A stretch of 64,000 bases of DNA, taken from Mactromeris polynyma. Taxonomy: Eukaryota; Mollusca; Bivalvia; Venerida; Mactridae. The stretch covers positions 682,001 through 746,000 of the forward strand of contig JASFXZ010000012.1 in NCBI GenBank assembly GCA_032209605.1, written 5' to 3'. The position numbers and the translations under genes were made by a program. The notes beneath the pieces were generated by a model that was not told the DNA's origin, made no database searches, and saw nothing but the letters and a program-made list of their open reading frames with translations. Below, piece after piece: positions 47,713 to 57,900 of the stretch (positions are counted from its first letter, which is position 1; each line of letters begins with the position of its first letter).

Positions 47713-48757
47713 TATAATCCTTATATGTTATATGCATGTTTTACTTATTAATTACGCTGTCCACGATAAATGTTTGATTATTTGCGTACAAACACTGGCT
47801 GAAACAAATAACATGTACTACCAGATGAGTTGTCAGTTTTAATTAAAACATTATGTGGGATAACGACAAATGAAATTAACATGTAAGAGTGGTTCACACG
47901 CTCAAATTTCCTGGTTTATCGCCCATGGTATAATTTGGTGGTCAGAGAATGCCTCAGACAAATTCCGGAGTACAGCATCGGAACAATACTGGTTGAAACC
48001 TGTGGTTAGTTACACATCGTCTCTATCGTTACATTTAATGAAAGTGTTGCTTTAAGCACACATTATACACGGCTGTGGAAGAACAATAATGGAATATATG
48101 CTCACAGGATTTGTTTGTTTGCTCGAGTTCATATACGTTTCTGTTTTATATAATGCCAGGCGGTAAGTTTCGCTCGTAGATATATAAATCATCCTCCCAC
48201 TAACCAAGCTCAGGAATACTATCTAAACGCATCATATTATATATAAACTATATACTGAATTTATTTTTAGAGATAAATTAAACATACGTGCATTTAACTA
48301 AACACAGAGTGCAGATAAGCATCATCATTGTGTTGTTTGAAGAGTTCCTACAGTACTTGAGATTACTGATAAACACGCCAATATATTATAGAGTTCCAAA
48401 TATAATGTGTACCTCTTAAATTAAGTCACTAGAACTCTGATCGAACTTAAGTGTTTTATAATTGAATATCCTTTGTGTTTTGCCTTGGTAAAATTATTTG
48501 TATCAGGTATATTGAATGAAATCGTGAAATGTTCAATATCTGTGCCTCCGCAAGTTCTTGTTAATACAACAGATCTGTTGAATTTCGTCTTACGGCGCTA
48601 ATCAGCAGTTGATGTTTTGTTAAAAACTTATTGATACTATTTTGTTTGTAACAGAAGTTCTCATATGAATCACTGTCGATGGCTGCTTCCTCGACTGCAA
48701 AACAGTACTCGGCCTATCTATAGATATAGTAGTTCATGATTTCACACCCTTCAACGT
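47713..48757. other. Spacer, nothing recognised
   Basis: AT-rich unique sequence. A 61-codon frame (47870-48055) is unrecognised. Confidence 0.5.
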
Positions 48758-48836
48758 GTTACTCGACCTTGCTAGCTTCAGATCAAGATTCAAGCGCTCT
48801 ACCCCTTATCAAATACTTAACTTAGTAATAAAACAA
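48758..48836 (-). mobile_element. Degenerate tRNA-like (SINE head) sequence
   Basis: The minus strand reads GGGGTAGAGCGCTTGAATC and, about 30 nt on, AAGGTCGAGTAAC. These resemble the GGTAGAGCGCTTGA part of the D arm and the B box (GGTTCGAGTCC) of a tRNA-derived SINE. The rest of the A box is lost. Weak evidence. Confidence 0.35.
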
Positions 48837-48993
48837 CGACAGTAGTATTTACGGCGATCAATTGACCTTAACAGTGTTACTAGATTTTCAATAAGTATAA
48901 TTTGCCTACAAGCAACTGACCGCTTATCATGGGACCATGCATCGCTGACTCTTAATATGTATTACATTCAGTTAAACTATCAAGTATAGTATA

Positions 48994-49062
48994 CGTGTGG
49001 GTATCGGACTCCTACATCCAGATTGCCATGTGTGGACACTATCCAGTGAGCTAGAATACACC
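48994..49062 (-). mobile_element. tRNA-like (SINE head) sequence
   Basis: The minus strand reads TAGCTCACTGGATAGTGT (A-box-like, one mismatch from TAGCTCAGTGG) and, about 31 nt later, GAGTCCGATACCC (B-box-like). This is the spacing of an RNA polymerase III promoter in a tRNA-derived element. Acceptor-stem pairing is poor, so it is not a functional tRNA gene. Confidence 0.45.
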
Positions 49063-50412
49063 ATACTGATGGTTGAAAAACAGTATTTGGTATACATGTA
49101 TGTAGATTTATTGGCTTGAAAATGACATCAAGCGAGTTGTTACAATTCGGACTACACGAACACCATGTTACATAGTTGTTGTAGCGTTTATTTACACAGG
49201 AACTAGACACAGACTCCCTCATTCATTGTGTTCATGGTTTCAAGGACTTTGACCTAAGTTTACATGTCATTTACCCGCCAAGGTAAAGTTTGGAAGTTAT
49301 TGCTATAGATTAAATTTTATTCAGTGGTTGTATTTATGTTTATTCAGTGGTTGTATTTATGTTTTCGAACTGTTTACTTAAGTTTTTACCATTAGCATTT
49401 TGTTTTGTTATCCAGCGAATCCAATGCATATGTACAAGGAGGCCAGCAAGAATAGACACGTATATCGAATTTAAATGAATATTGTACAGCTCACTGTGAG
49501 TGGAATGCACCAAGTACGTCTGTATGGGAATATTTGTATCGTGACTTATCGTAAATCGTGAGAAACTATTTCTAAACGTTTTATTACACTAATCAGGCTT
49601 AGTTTTTTTACGGAATTAATTCAAGGATAACTGATTATTGGATGGAGCTATTTGAAAATCAATCAGGGTAATTTTTGTTTTATCATATAGTCAGTAATGA
49701 ATATGTTGTTTAATTATACGTTATAGAATAGTTTAATGTTGGTGTTGTTCTGGAGGTCAATAACAGGTGAAACTAGTGACCGTGATCAGACATAATTTAA
49801 CCCAAATGTCTTACAGCAGGTACTAGCATATCCTAAATATAAATGATAGCAAGTTAAATATACGATGGTGTGATGTTTTGAACCCGACTTGGTGTTAGTT
49901 AATACATATGTGTACATGTATATGTGGTACTTAAGGCAATCGTTTTGTCTTTCATTATCCTGGACTTATATTCCTATATTTATTGTGGTAGAATATGCGC
50001 GCTTTCTCAAAATGTTAATTGTCAGTCTAAAGATCTGTTTTTGTATAAATTGTCTGTTCTGTATTGACAGTTCACAAAACCTTTAATATCCCTTGTAATA
50101 CATGTGTATTGTCCGCAGTATTGTAAGAATAATCAGTAAAGCGAAAGAAAGGTAAACACCAATGAATAACTTCAGATAGAATCTAAGTCTGAAGATTTTG
50201 TCAGTTTTTGTTAAATCAACAATACGAGCGAATAACTCTCTAAGCAATTTTCTGTATAATAATAAATATTGGAGCTTAATTTAATTATTTAAGAAGTATA
50301 TAACACTGGCTTTAAATTGATATAAATACATACTGTGCATTAAAAGAGAATAGTCGATCTTTTAATTTCGTACGCGTGAAAGTATCCTTGGTAACGAGAG
50401 GATTATATATTA
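49063..50412. other. Spacer with a 23-bp direct duplication
   Basis: TTATTCAGTGGTTGTATTTA TGT is repeated back to back at about 49317 and 49340. Nothing else recognised. Confidence 0.5.
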
Positions 50413-50606
50413 CAGTAAATCCTCAATAATGAGACCACTCGTGGGACTCCTGAAAACTGGTCTTCTTATTGATATGGTCTTAATATTGAGGTTGAATAAA
50501 GAGCAAAACAGTGAAGATGGACTTGGAAATTGTGGTCTTAATTTTGGATGGTCTTATTATTGAGGTGGTCTTATTATTGAGGTGGTCTTTAAGTGAGGTT
50601 TTACTG
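50413..50606. mobile_element. 194-bp MITE, Tc1/mariner or pogo type
   Basis: The left end CAGTAAATCCTCAATAATGA matches the inverted right end CAGTAAAACCTCACTTAAAG. Both ends are flanked by TA (50411-50412 and 50607-50608), as expected for Tc1/mariner/pogo-family target duplication. The interior contains repeated GTGGTCTTATTATTGAG segments near the right end. No coding capacity, so it is non-autonomous. Confidence 0.8.
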
Positions 50607-50608
50607 TA

Positions 50609-51033
50609 GTTTGTGACTTAGCTTAAAGATGTCCACTTACCAGAAACTCGAGTTATAATTGTATGTGTTGTTCCTTATCCGAATGAAATGCGAGCGATTT
50701 TCAGAATTTGATCATTTATTTTCATATTATTTCACAACCGTCAAAATTGACTTACCTATTCATTGAAACGCGCACAGTAACCCGAGATCTTAAGTCTAGG
50801 GTACGGGGCTACTACAAAAAATTGATAAAGGTGTGACGTCAAATAACATGTATGACTTCAATAGCCACTTACACAACTCCAGAACATTATAGATGAAGTG
50901 CTTTTTTTTCGTTATTTAGTTACAGAAAATACTATAGACAACACGCTCCCTAACTCAGCGCAGATATTGCCATTCAGTCAATGAATTCGAACGTGAGGAG
51001 AAAGTGTCCGTTTTACTTTCCATTCAACATAAG
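50609..51033. other. Spacer, nothing recognised
   Basis: AT-rich unique sequence. Confidence 0.5.
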
Positions 51034-51876
51034 TTAGTAAATGAGGCGAGGCTTTCAGACGGTATGAAAACTGTAAATGAGGCGAGGCTCTCAGACGTTA
51101 TGAAAACTGTAAATGAGGCGAGGCTTTCAGACGGTATGAAAACTGTAAATGAGGCGAGGCTCTCAGACGGTATGAAAACTGTAAATGAGGCGAGGCTTTC
51201 AGACGGTATGAAAACTGTAAATGAGGCGAGGCTCTCAGACGGTATGAAAACTGTAAATGAGGCGAGGCTTTCAGACGGTATGAAAACTGTAAATGAGGCG
51301 AGGCTTTCAGACGGTATGAAAACTGTAAATGAGGCGAGGCTCTCAGACGTTATGAAAACTGTAAATGAGGCGAGGCTTTCAGACGTTATGAAAACTGTAA
51401 ATGAGGCGAGGCTTTCAGACGGTATGAAAACTGTAAATGAGGCGAGGCTTTCAGACGGTATGAAAACTGTAAATGAGGCGAAGCTCTCAGACGTTATGAA
51501 AACTGTAAATGAGGCGAGGCTTTCAGACGGTATGAAAACTGTTAATGAGGCGAGGCTTTCAGACGGTATGAAAACTGTAAATGAGGCGAGGCTTTCAGAC
51601 GGTATGAAAACTGTAAATGAGGCGAGGCTCTCAGACGTTATGAAAACTGTAAATGAGGCGAGGCTTTCAGACGTTATGAAAACTGTAAATGAGGCGAGGC
51701 TCTCAGACGTTATGAAAACTGTAAATGAGGCGAGGCTTTCAGACGTTATGAAACTGTAAATGAGGCGAGGCTCTCAGACGTTATGAAAACTGTAAATGAG
51801 GCGAGGCTTTCAGACGTTATGAAAACTGTAAATGAGGCGAGGCTCTCAGACGTTATGAAAACTGTAAATGAGGCGT
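51034..51876. repeat. 36-bp minisatellite, about 23 copies
   Basis: The unit is GTAAATGAGGCGAGGCTTTC followed by AGACGGTATGAAAACT. Two sites vary: GCTTTC/GCTCTC and GACGGT/GACGTT. The GACGTT form predominates at the right end, where it alternates with both GCT forms. The unit is 12 codons, giving a 251-codon plus frame that ends at a 1-bp deletion (ATGAAACTG, about 51751). It is not a gene. Confidence 0.96.
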
Positions 51877-52244
51877 TTTATCAGTAAGTTACGGATCACT
51901 CATTGACCTACTAGTTAACGAATTACGTCGCTGCGATATGCTTCGCCACTGCACACTAATTTCATTAGAAGGTCAATAAATGATCTATAATCTATACATT
52001 GTGTTCAGACAACATGTCTCCGCTCAATCGGGAGGTGATGGGTACATATTGTAGAAATGTCCACCTCCTATAAGACATCAATACTGACGGTTCCAGGAAT
52101 CGAACACGTGAGTGGTTCATATAAGACACAATGATAAGTACATACTGTAACACTCCCATCAGTATCGCTGAAATGACGAAAGCCTTTTTATGGCCACGGA
52201 TAAACAAACAAGTATTTAAAACTAAAAAAAATCGCTATATTGAG
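51877..52244. other. Spacer, nothing recognised
   Basis: Contains a B-box-like GTGTTCGATTCC on the minus strand at about 52096-52107 but no matching A box. A 71-codon minus frame covers it and is probably spurious. Confidence 0.4.
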
Positions 52245-52575
52245 TTTACAAATGTGTTATTACGAGTTTTAAAGGCGTTATTATGAGTTTGAAAGGTGTT
52301 ATTACGAGTTCAAATGCGTGGTTATGAGTTTCCGAAAGCGTAATTACGCGAAAGAAAGGCGTTATTACGAGATTTAAAAGGCGTTGTGTTGAGTTAATAA
52401 ACGCGTTCTTGCGTCTTTTTATACTCGCTAGTATATATTTGTCGCGTTATTATGCTCGTAATAACACATTTTAACTCGTGATAACGCCTTTATCGCGTGT
52501 GTACGCCATAACGATCTTTTTGCATTATTATGCGTTTTCAAAGTCGTTATATTTCGAGTTTTAAATGTTTTTTTT
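52245..52575. repeat. Foldback element built of ~22-bp degenerate repeats
   Basis: The left arm has about seven diverged copies of a GCGTTATTACGAGTTTTAAA type unit (52255-52400). The right arm carries the complementary form (CTCGTAATAACACATTTTAA, CTCGTGATAACGCC; 52450-52500) and then forward copies again up to about 52560. The centre (about 52405-52440) is TATACTCGCTAGTATATA, itself palindromic. The whole can fold into a long imperfect hairpin. No coding potential. Confidence 0.65.
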
Positions 52576-54458
52576 TCTTTATCGGTGGCCCTAATAGGCT
52601 TTCGTACATAAAAATGGTAAGAGACAAATATGTTTAACTGAAACATAATGATTAACAATTGAGAGCACATGTAGACAAGAAACATAAATGTATCCAAAAT
52701 AGTTGTAAAATATTTACGATGTCGATTAAGTGAAGTTAAGTTTAAAGTTGCCGAACTTCCATTAGAATGAATATGTGTTGCTATTGTTTGTTCTGAGACT
52801 ATGAAATAAAGGAGGTGAAATAAAGAATTGATGGTCATAAAACGACCAGAAATAAAAGTAATCCGGCACCGATGTTAAGATTTATACTAGATGTGTATCG
52901 TATTATTCTACTTACAGAACGTATGTCCCACCATAAAACGACGTAAATTGTATAAAAAATAAAATAGTTTTAAACTTGAGCAAATGTCAAATGTCATAAA
53001 GTTCTTTTGTAAAAAGTATATTTAATTTCTGTTTAATTGGAGCGTAATTATGAATCAGCGTTCTGTGAATGGGGTAATTATGTATCATTTCAAATGGGGG
53101 AAACGTTGTGAATAAAACGTCTGCCACCCAACCCGTACATGTTTAGATACGAACGTTGCCAGTGTCCTTGGCCCTAACTTACATGTCTATACTGGAATCA
53201 CGAGTTGCAAAATAGATTATGGACACTCTATCTTGAAATCAAACGTATAAAAAGTATTTCATGCGTCTTAAAAGAAATTTAGAAAAAAACATAAAAATAT
53301 ACCACCAAAGAAAGTTTGTAGCAAAGTACACATACTTTGATCTTACGACATTTTCAGTTTCGACACTCCAAACCCTATTCTTTCTCCCCCCACCCCAATT
53401 TACACATTATGACTAAACTACCGGTAGAATCTTGCGGCTATTCATTTCACAAAACATTAGTTAAAAATATGGCCGTAAATATCACGCATAGAAATGTGAC
53501 TTATTTGTTAGATATATTTTCTCTATTACATCGTATTTTCCCGACCAGCTTACAGGATGGTGTTGGTATTGGTAAGTACACAGTCTATAGTGGCTACATT
53601 ATAAAGATCTTGTACAAAATATACATGTAGTATTATCAGAATATCTCGGGAAAGTGCAATCAAAATAATCCTGTGATAATGGATGTACATGATAAGAACA
53701 AACTTTATTTACTGAACGTAAAGTGTACATTATAAATAACTATATATAAAACAAACCTCATTTCAGCAAAGCCTTCTTGTTACAAAAACAAAACAACAGT
53801 GAAATGTTCACAAAACACGGAATTTCATATTACACGTGTACACAGAAAAGTAGTAAATAACAGTCTTTTCTAATTCATTCACCCAACTGACGATCTCGTG
53901 AACTTCAATAACTAACGAAACAAGTTTCCTCATAAATATAATACATTATTGTGAAACATTATATCGCGACGGTACGATTTAAAATTGACAAAAGTGTAAT
54001 ATTCTAATTTACATTTTCAATATTATTTATATAAATTACTTATTACCCTGCATTTGATTTCTTCTAATGAAGAAGGTCTTTACCTTGAACGAATGAAGTA
54101 TTTTTTTTGAAAGTTACAATTAATGCTTTCCTCAACTAGGGTCGGTCTTGCACCTCCTTAGGTTTACTAAACCACACATGATAGTAATCCAGTACATTTC
54201 CACTATTTACATCATGTGCAGTATGACATAAACATGTTAAAAGTCACACCGGCCTTTGTTCAAATATTATCCCATGGACGGTATATTGATATATAAGAAG
54301 TTTACAACGCTTGATGGGATGATGTTATAATCACGGTTCATTAAATCAGAAATTAAGACTGGAATATTCATGATTTACCGTAATGTACATGCACATTAAT
54401 GAAATCGGCATAAAATACAACTCATAGTAACGTGAATCTCATAAAAGTTGGAGTGATT
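52576..54458. other. Spacer, nothing recognised
   Basis: AT-rich. Frames at 52428-52838 (-) and 53337-53630 (+) have no recognisable domain. Confidence 0.45.
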
Positions 54459-54680
54459 CCTCCCGGTTAGCTAAGTTGGTAGAGCATTGAGCGGTCACCG
54501 TGAAGGTCCGGGTTCGAGTTCTGGTCGTGGCACGTCAGCTGCTTGTGGTAGGACAAGTTAGTACTGATTGATAATTAATTCCTGGAAAACTGGTTCGATC
54601 AACTGACCGCCATAATTATATAACTAGAAAAATGTTGGCAGCGAGATGGCGTGAAAACCAATAAATCATATGATCATGTG
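54459..54680 (+). mobile_element. tRNA-derived SINE, nearly complete
   Basis: The head contains an A box TAGCTAAGTTGG (54469) followed by TAGAGCA, and a B box GGTTCGAGTTC (54511), in tRNA-Lys-like register with a CCGGG/TCTGG T-stem. The anticodon and acceptor stems pair badly, so it is not a tRNA gene. The body runs CGTCAGCTGCTTGTGGTAGG (54533) to AACTGACCGCCATAATTATA and ends GGCGTGAAAACCAATAAATC. The AACTGACCGCC and GGCG.(T/G)AAAACC tail motifs are common to molluscan SINEs as I recall them. Length is about 220 bp. Confidence 0.8.
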
Positions 54681-57169
54681 TCTTTGAAAATGTCACAATA
54701 TATACTGAACGATTAGAAAATCCTCCGAATGACAACAGCGAATACTTCTTGAATAAATTATCATTGCATGCTCAATGTACAATGTACAATCAATTCAATT
54801 ATTTTATACAACGGTTCGATTTCCATACGATTAAAACTTTCCCCGTTAAATTATTTTCTTCCCCATGGTTTAACTATACACAAATGTTTATTTTGATAAT
54901 TCAATGTGTAAATGCTTATTCATTAAACTTCAAAGGCACCGACATTAATTTTACACCTTTGTGTATTGTTCGACTTTTATTCACCTATTTGTATTGTTCG
55001 ACTTCAAAGGCGCATATTTTTTAAATAACCACATATTTTTGCCGTAATATTTCATAATGTTGTTTGAATGTTGAATTACATTAAATGTTTTTGACTTAAA
55101 TATGCGAAAGCACTGAATTGCTCAATCATACGACGGAAAACTGTTAGCCGGCGTTCTATACACTCACCCAAACTTCTAACGCATCATATTTAAATTTGAT
55201 ATAATTTTCTTAATTCTTTACTTCATGTGATGAAGATTCAGATTTCTGACCATATAGCATTATTTCTTTTAAAACCACTCGCAAAGATTGTATTCGATAT
55301 TAAGTGCAGCCATGCGGAACGATTGATCGAATTTCGGTTTTTTGACTTGCTGCTTTTACTTGGCTGTCTTTCATATGCTTTTTTCTAATTGTGTTGTTTT
55401 GTATTACAGGCGTTAAAAAACATTGTGTTTTGAGTGAAAAATTGTCCAAAAGTAATATGGGAAGGCTATTTGTCCACAAAAATGATGAATAATAGTACGC
55501 TGTTTCATAAATATGGCAAACATTGCATTTTTTTGTAGGACTAGAAATAAAATATTTTGTACTCCTAAAGATAATTGATTGAATCTAAATACGGCGTTAT
55601 TTATGTGAGCTTGGATCACGAGGTTTCCATGTGGATCCAAGTAAAAATTATAAATTTTAAAAGACCGAAAGTGTCCACGCCCTTTGTCTCGACACCAGTT
55701 AAGGGGACTCGTGAAAAGGTGCAAATTGGCAGAACATCATAAACCATAGGTGCCTTGCACACGCTCAGTAATTGATTACATAGAATACATTTCTTTGTCT
55801 TTTAGCATACGAAATTGAACTTTTATTAAAATGTTTAGTTATTTTTCTGTAAAATTGAAACACGTTCATTTGCTGGGCCTTATTCAAGCACTTCTTTTTT
55901 CTTATCTGAGTGATTTCATTGTGTTTTTCTACAACAATGACCATAAATGTCCAGCCCCACGTTCGTCTTTTCAAAATTAAGCAAACCCAAAGTGATGCGT
56001 TAGCACTTTGTGTGAGTGTATGATATGCAAAGTATGTGAAATGAAAGTCGGTTGCCTGACACAAATTATTCCCACTGGCACACATACAATATGATCACGT
56101 ATTTTCAAATTTATATTGACCCAGAAAACAGAACGGTCTTAAAAACTGGGTTGAGAGCTTTTAAGAAGTCGATATTAGACATCATTGGGAATTTGAATTA
56201 TAATTTAAGTACACACGGTTTGGTATGTCGGTCAATAATAGTTTTGCCTTATCATCTTAACACCGACATTAACCACGATACACATGGTTTATATAATAAT
56301 CTCCTTCAACGTTAACTATGTAGCCCGCGGCATTGGTTTAACAAATGGAATAGTTATAATTAAAAAAAAAATACATGACCTATGATGAAAACATCATTTC
56401 ATCGCATTGGTTTACAAGACTGTAGAGTTCAAATGTCTTTAAAATGCCACACATTCTTATTTTATACATTTACACTACAGATATGTTCGTTTTCAAAGCA
56501 AACTAGTGTTGAAATTATCCAAAAATGAAAAGTATTGTATTTAATAGAATAAAATAAATCATTATTGCCCCGTTTACGGAAACAAATCGCATCAAAAACA
56601 TTTTGTGACAAGTGTGCCTTATAGATCCCCCCACACTTTCCGTTTCCGGTATATACTTATACTTCGTAATGTTAAACAGATGTTTTTCTTTTGATTGAGT
56701 TTAAAGTTATTTATGTGACATTGGTGCAGTATTTGTGATTTTACAACAACTTTTGTTTTTATGATAAACCATTTTTATAACTTTAAAACGTGTAAAAGCT
56801 TTCTGTCTTTTATATCAACGAGACTATTTCCAAGTATACTGATGCAGTAAATTGGTCAGTAACAAACATAACGTGTAAAACATGTTGCTAGATGTGCACG
56901 TGCAAATAGTAGCGTACGCAAGTATGCTGTACTTATATTGGAAACTTTCACTCAACTATTCCGAGTTGTTATATAACAAATATAAAAGTGCACAGTTTGT
57001 TTATTGAGTCAATATACTTGACAATATTGTAGTTGATATGAGAGACAATGACATCGTTGTTGGTCGTAAATCTAGAAAAGATAAGATGTTAGATGAGCAA
57101 ATAAGTAATACATGGGTCAATATGAAATTGCTTAGCTGTCATTGGTCAAGAGAACTCTCTGACCAGTAC
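54681..57169. other. Spacer, nothing recognised
   Basis: AT-rich. Frames at 54749-55024 (+), 55413-55724 (-), 55765-56085 (-) and 56052-56315 (+) have no recognisable domain. Confidence 0.45.
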
Positions 57170-57900
57170 AATTTGTGTAATGTGCTTTAAGTCGCATAAA
57201 CAACATTGTGTCATGTAGCGACTATTCAGGGGTGGGGGAAGAGTCCAGAATGACACCTGGTAGAACCATAGACATCCAGCCAGACTATTCAGGGATGGGG
57301 GAAGAGTCCAGAATGACACCTGGTAGAACCATAGACATCCAGCCAGACTATTCAGGGATGGGGGAAGAGTCCAGAATGACACCTGGTAGAACCATAGAAA
57401 TCCAGCCAGACTATTCAGGGGTGGGGGAAGAGTCCAGAATGACACCGGGTAGAACCATAGAAATCCAGCCAGACTATTCAGGGGTGGGGGAAGAGTCCAG
57501 AATGACACCTGGTAGAACCATAGACATCCAGCCAGACTATTCAGGGGTGGGGGAAGAGTCCAGAATGACACCGGGTAGAACCATAGAAATCCAGCCAGAC
57601 TATTCAGGGGTGGGGGAAGAGTCCAGAATGACACCTGGTAGAACCATAGAAATCCAGCCAGACTATTCAGGGGTGGGGGAAGAGTCCAGAATGACACCGG
57701 GTAGAACCATAGAAATCCAGCCAGACTATTCAGGGATGGGGGAAGAGTCCAGAATGACACCTGGTAGAACCATAGACATCCAGCCAGCTGGATGGTTTCC
57801 TTGCAAACAAAGCTATATCTAGGTGGGATTCGAACATGTAGCGGTTAGGGCAAATGTTTGTAGTCAGCGACCAAAACCACTCGACTACGGTATCTGACCG
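57170..57900 (-). mobile_element. tRNA-derived SINE with its central domain amplified
   Basis: Read on the minus strand from 57900: an A-box-like CCGTAGTCGAGTGGTTTTGG and a B box TGTTCGAATCCC (about 57835-57824) form a tRNA Leu/Ser-like head. GAAACCATCCAGCTGGCTGG then leads into nine tandem copies of a 63-bp segment containing TATGGTTCTACCAGGTG and CTGGACTCTTCCCCCACCC. The last copy continues into GTCGCTACATGACACAATG and TATGCGACTTAAAGCAC, a SINE-type tail (about 57222-57180). Head, central domain and tail are in the order of a known class of molluscan SINEs as I recall it, so the array lies inside the element. Confidence 0.75.
57217..57789. repeat. 63-bp minisatellite inside a SINE, 9 copies
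   Basis: On the + strand the unit is GACTATTCAGGGGTGGGGGA, AGAGTCCAGAATGACACCTG, GTAGAACCATAGACATCCAG, CCA. Variants are GGGGTGG/GGGATGG, CACCTGG/CACCGGG and AGACATC/AGAAATC. The unit is 21 codons, so frames of 204 codons are open on both strands and neither is a gene. The unit boundary joins the left and right edges of the SINE central domain. Confidence 0.96.

Noticed and set aside
51004..51759. 251-codon plus frame with repeated VNEARLSDGMKT peptide
   Set aside because: Hydrophilic and superficially protein-like, but it ends at a 1-bp deletion in the array, the array continues beyond it, and no unique coding sequence flanks it.
52040..52130. Another SINE head on the minus strand
   Set aside because: Only a B-box-like GTGTTCGATTCC is convincing. 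No A box at proper spacing.
54459..54532. Functional tRNA gene
   Set aside because: A and B boxes are good but anticodon and acceptor stems do not pair, and a SINE body and tail follow.
1797..57789. Excess of arrays with unit length divisible by 3 (9 of 17) as evidence of coding
   Set aside because: About a third is expected by chance. With only 17 arrays the excess is modest, and frames are open on both strands in several.
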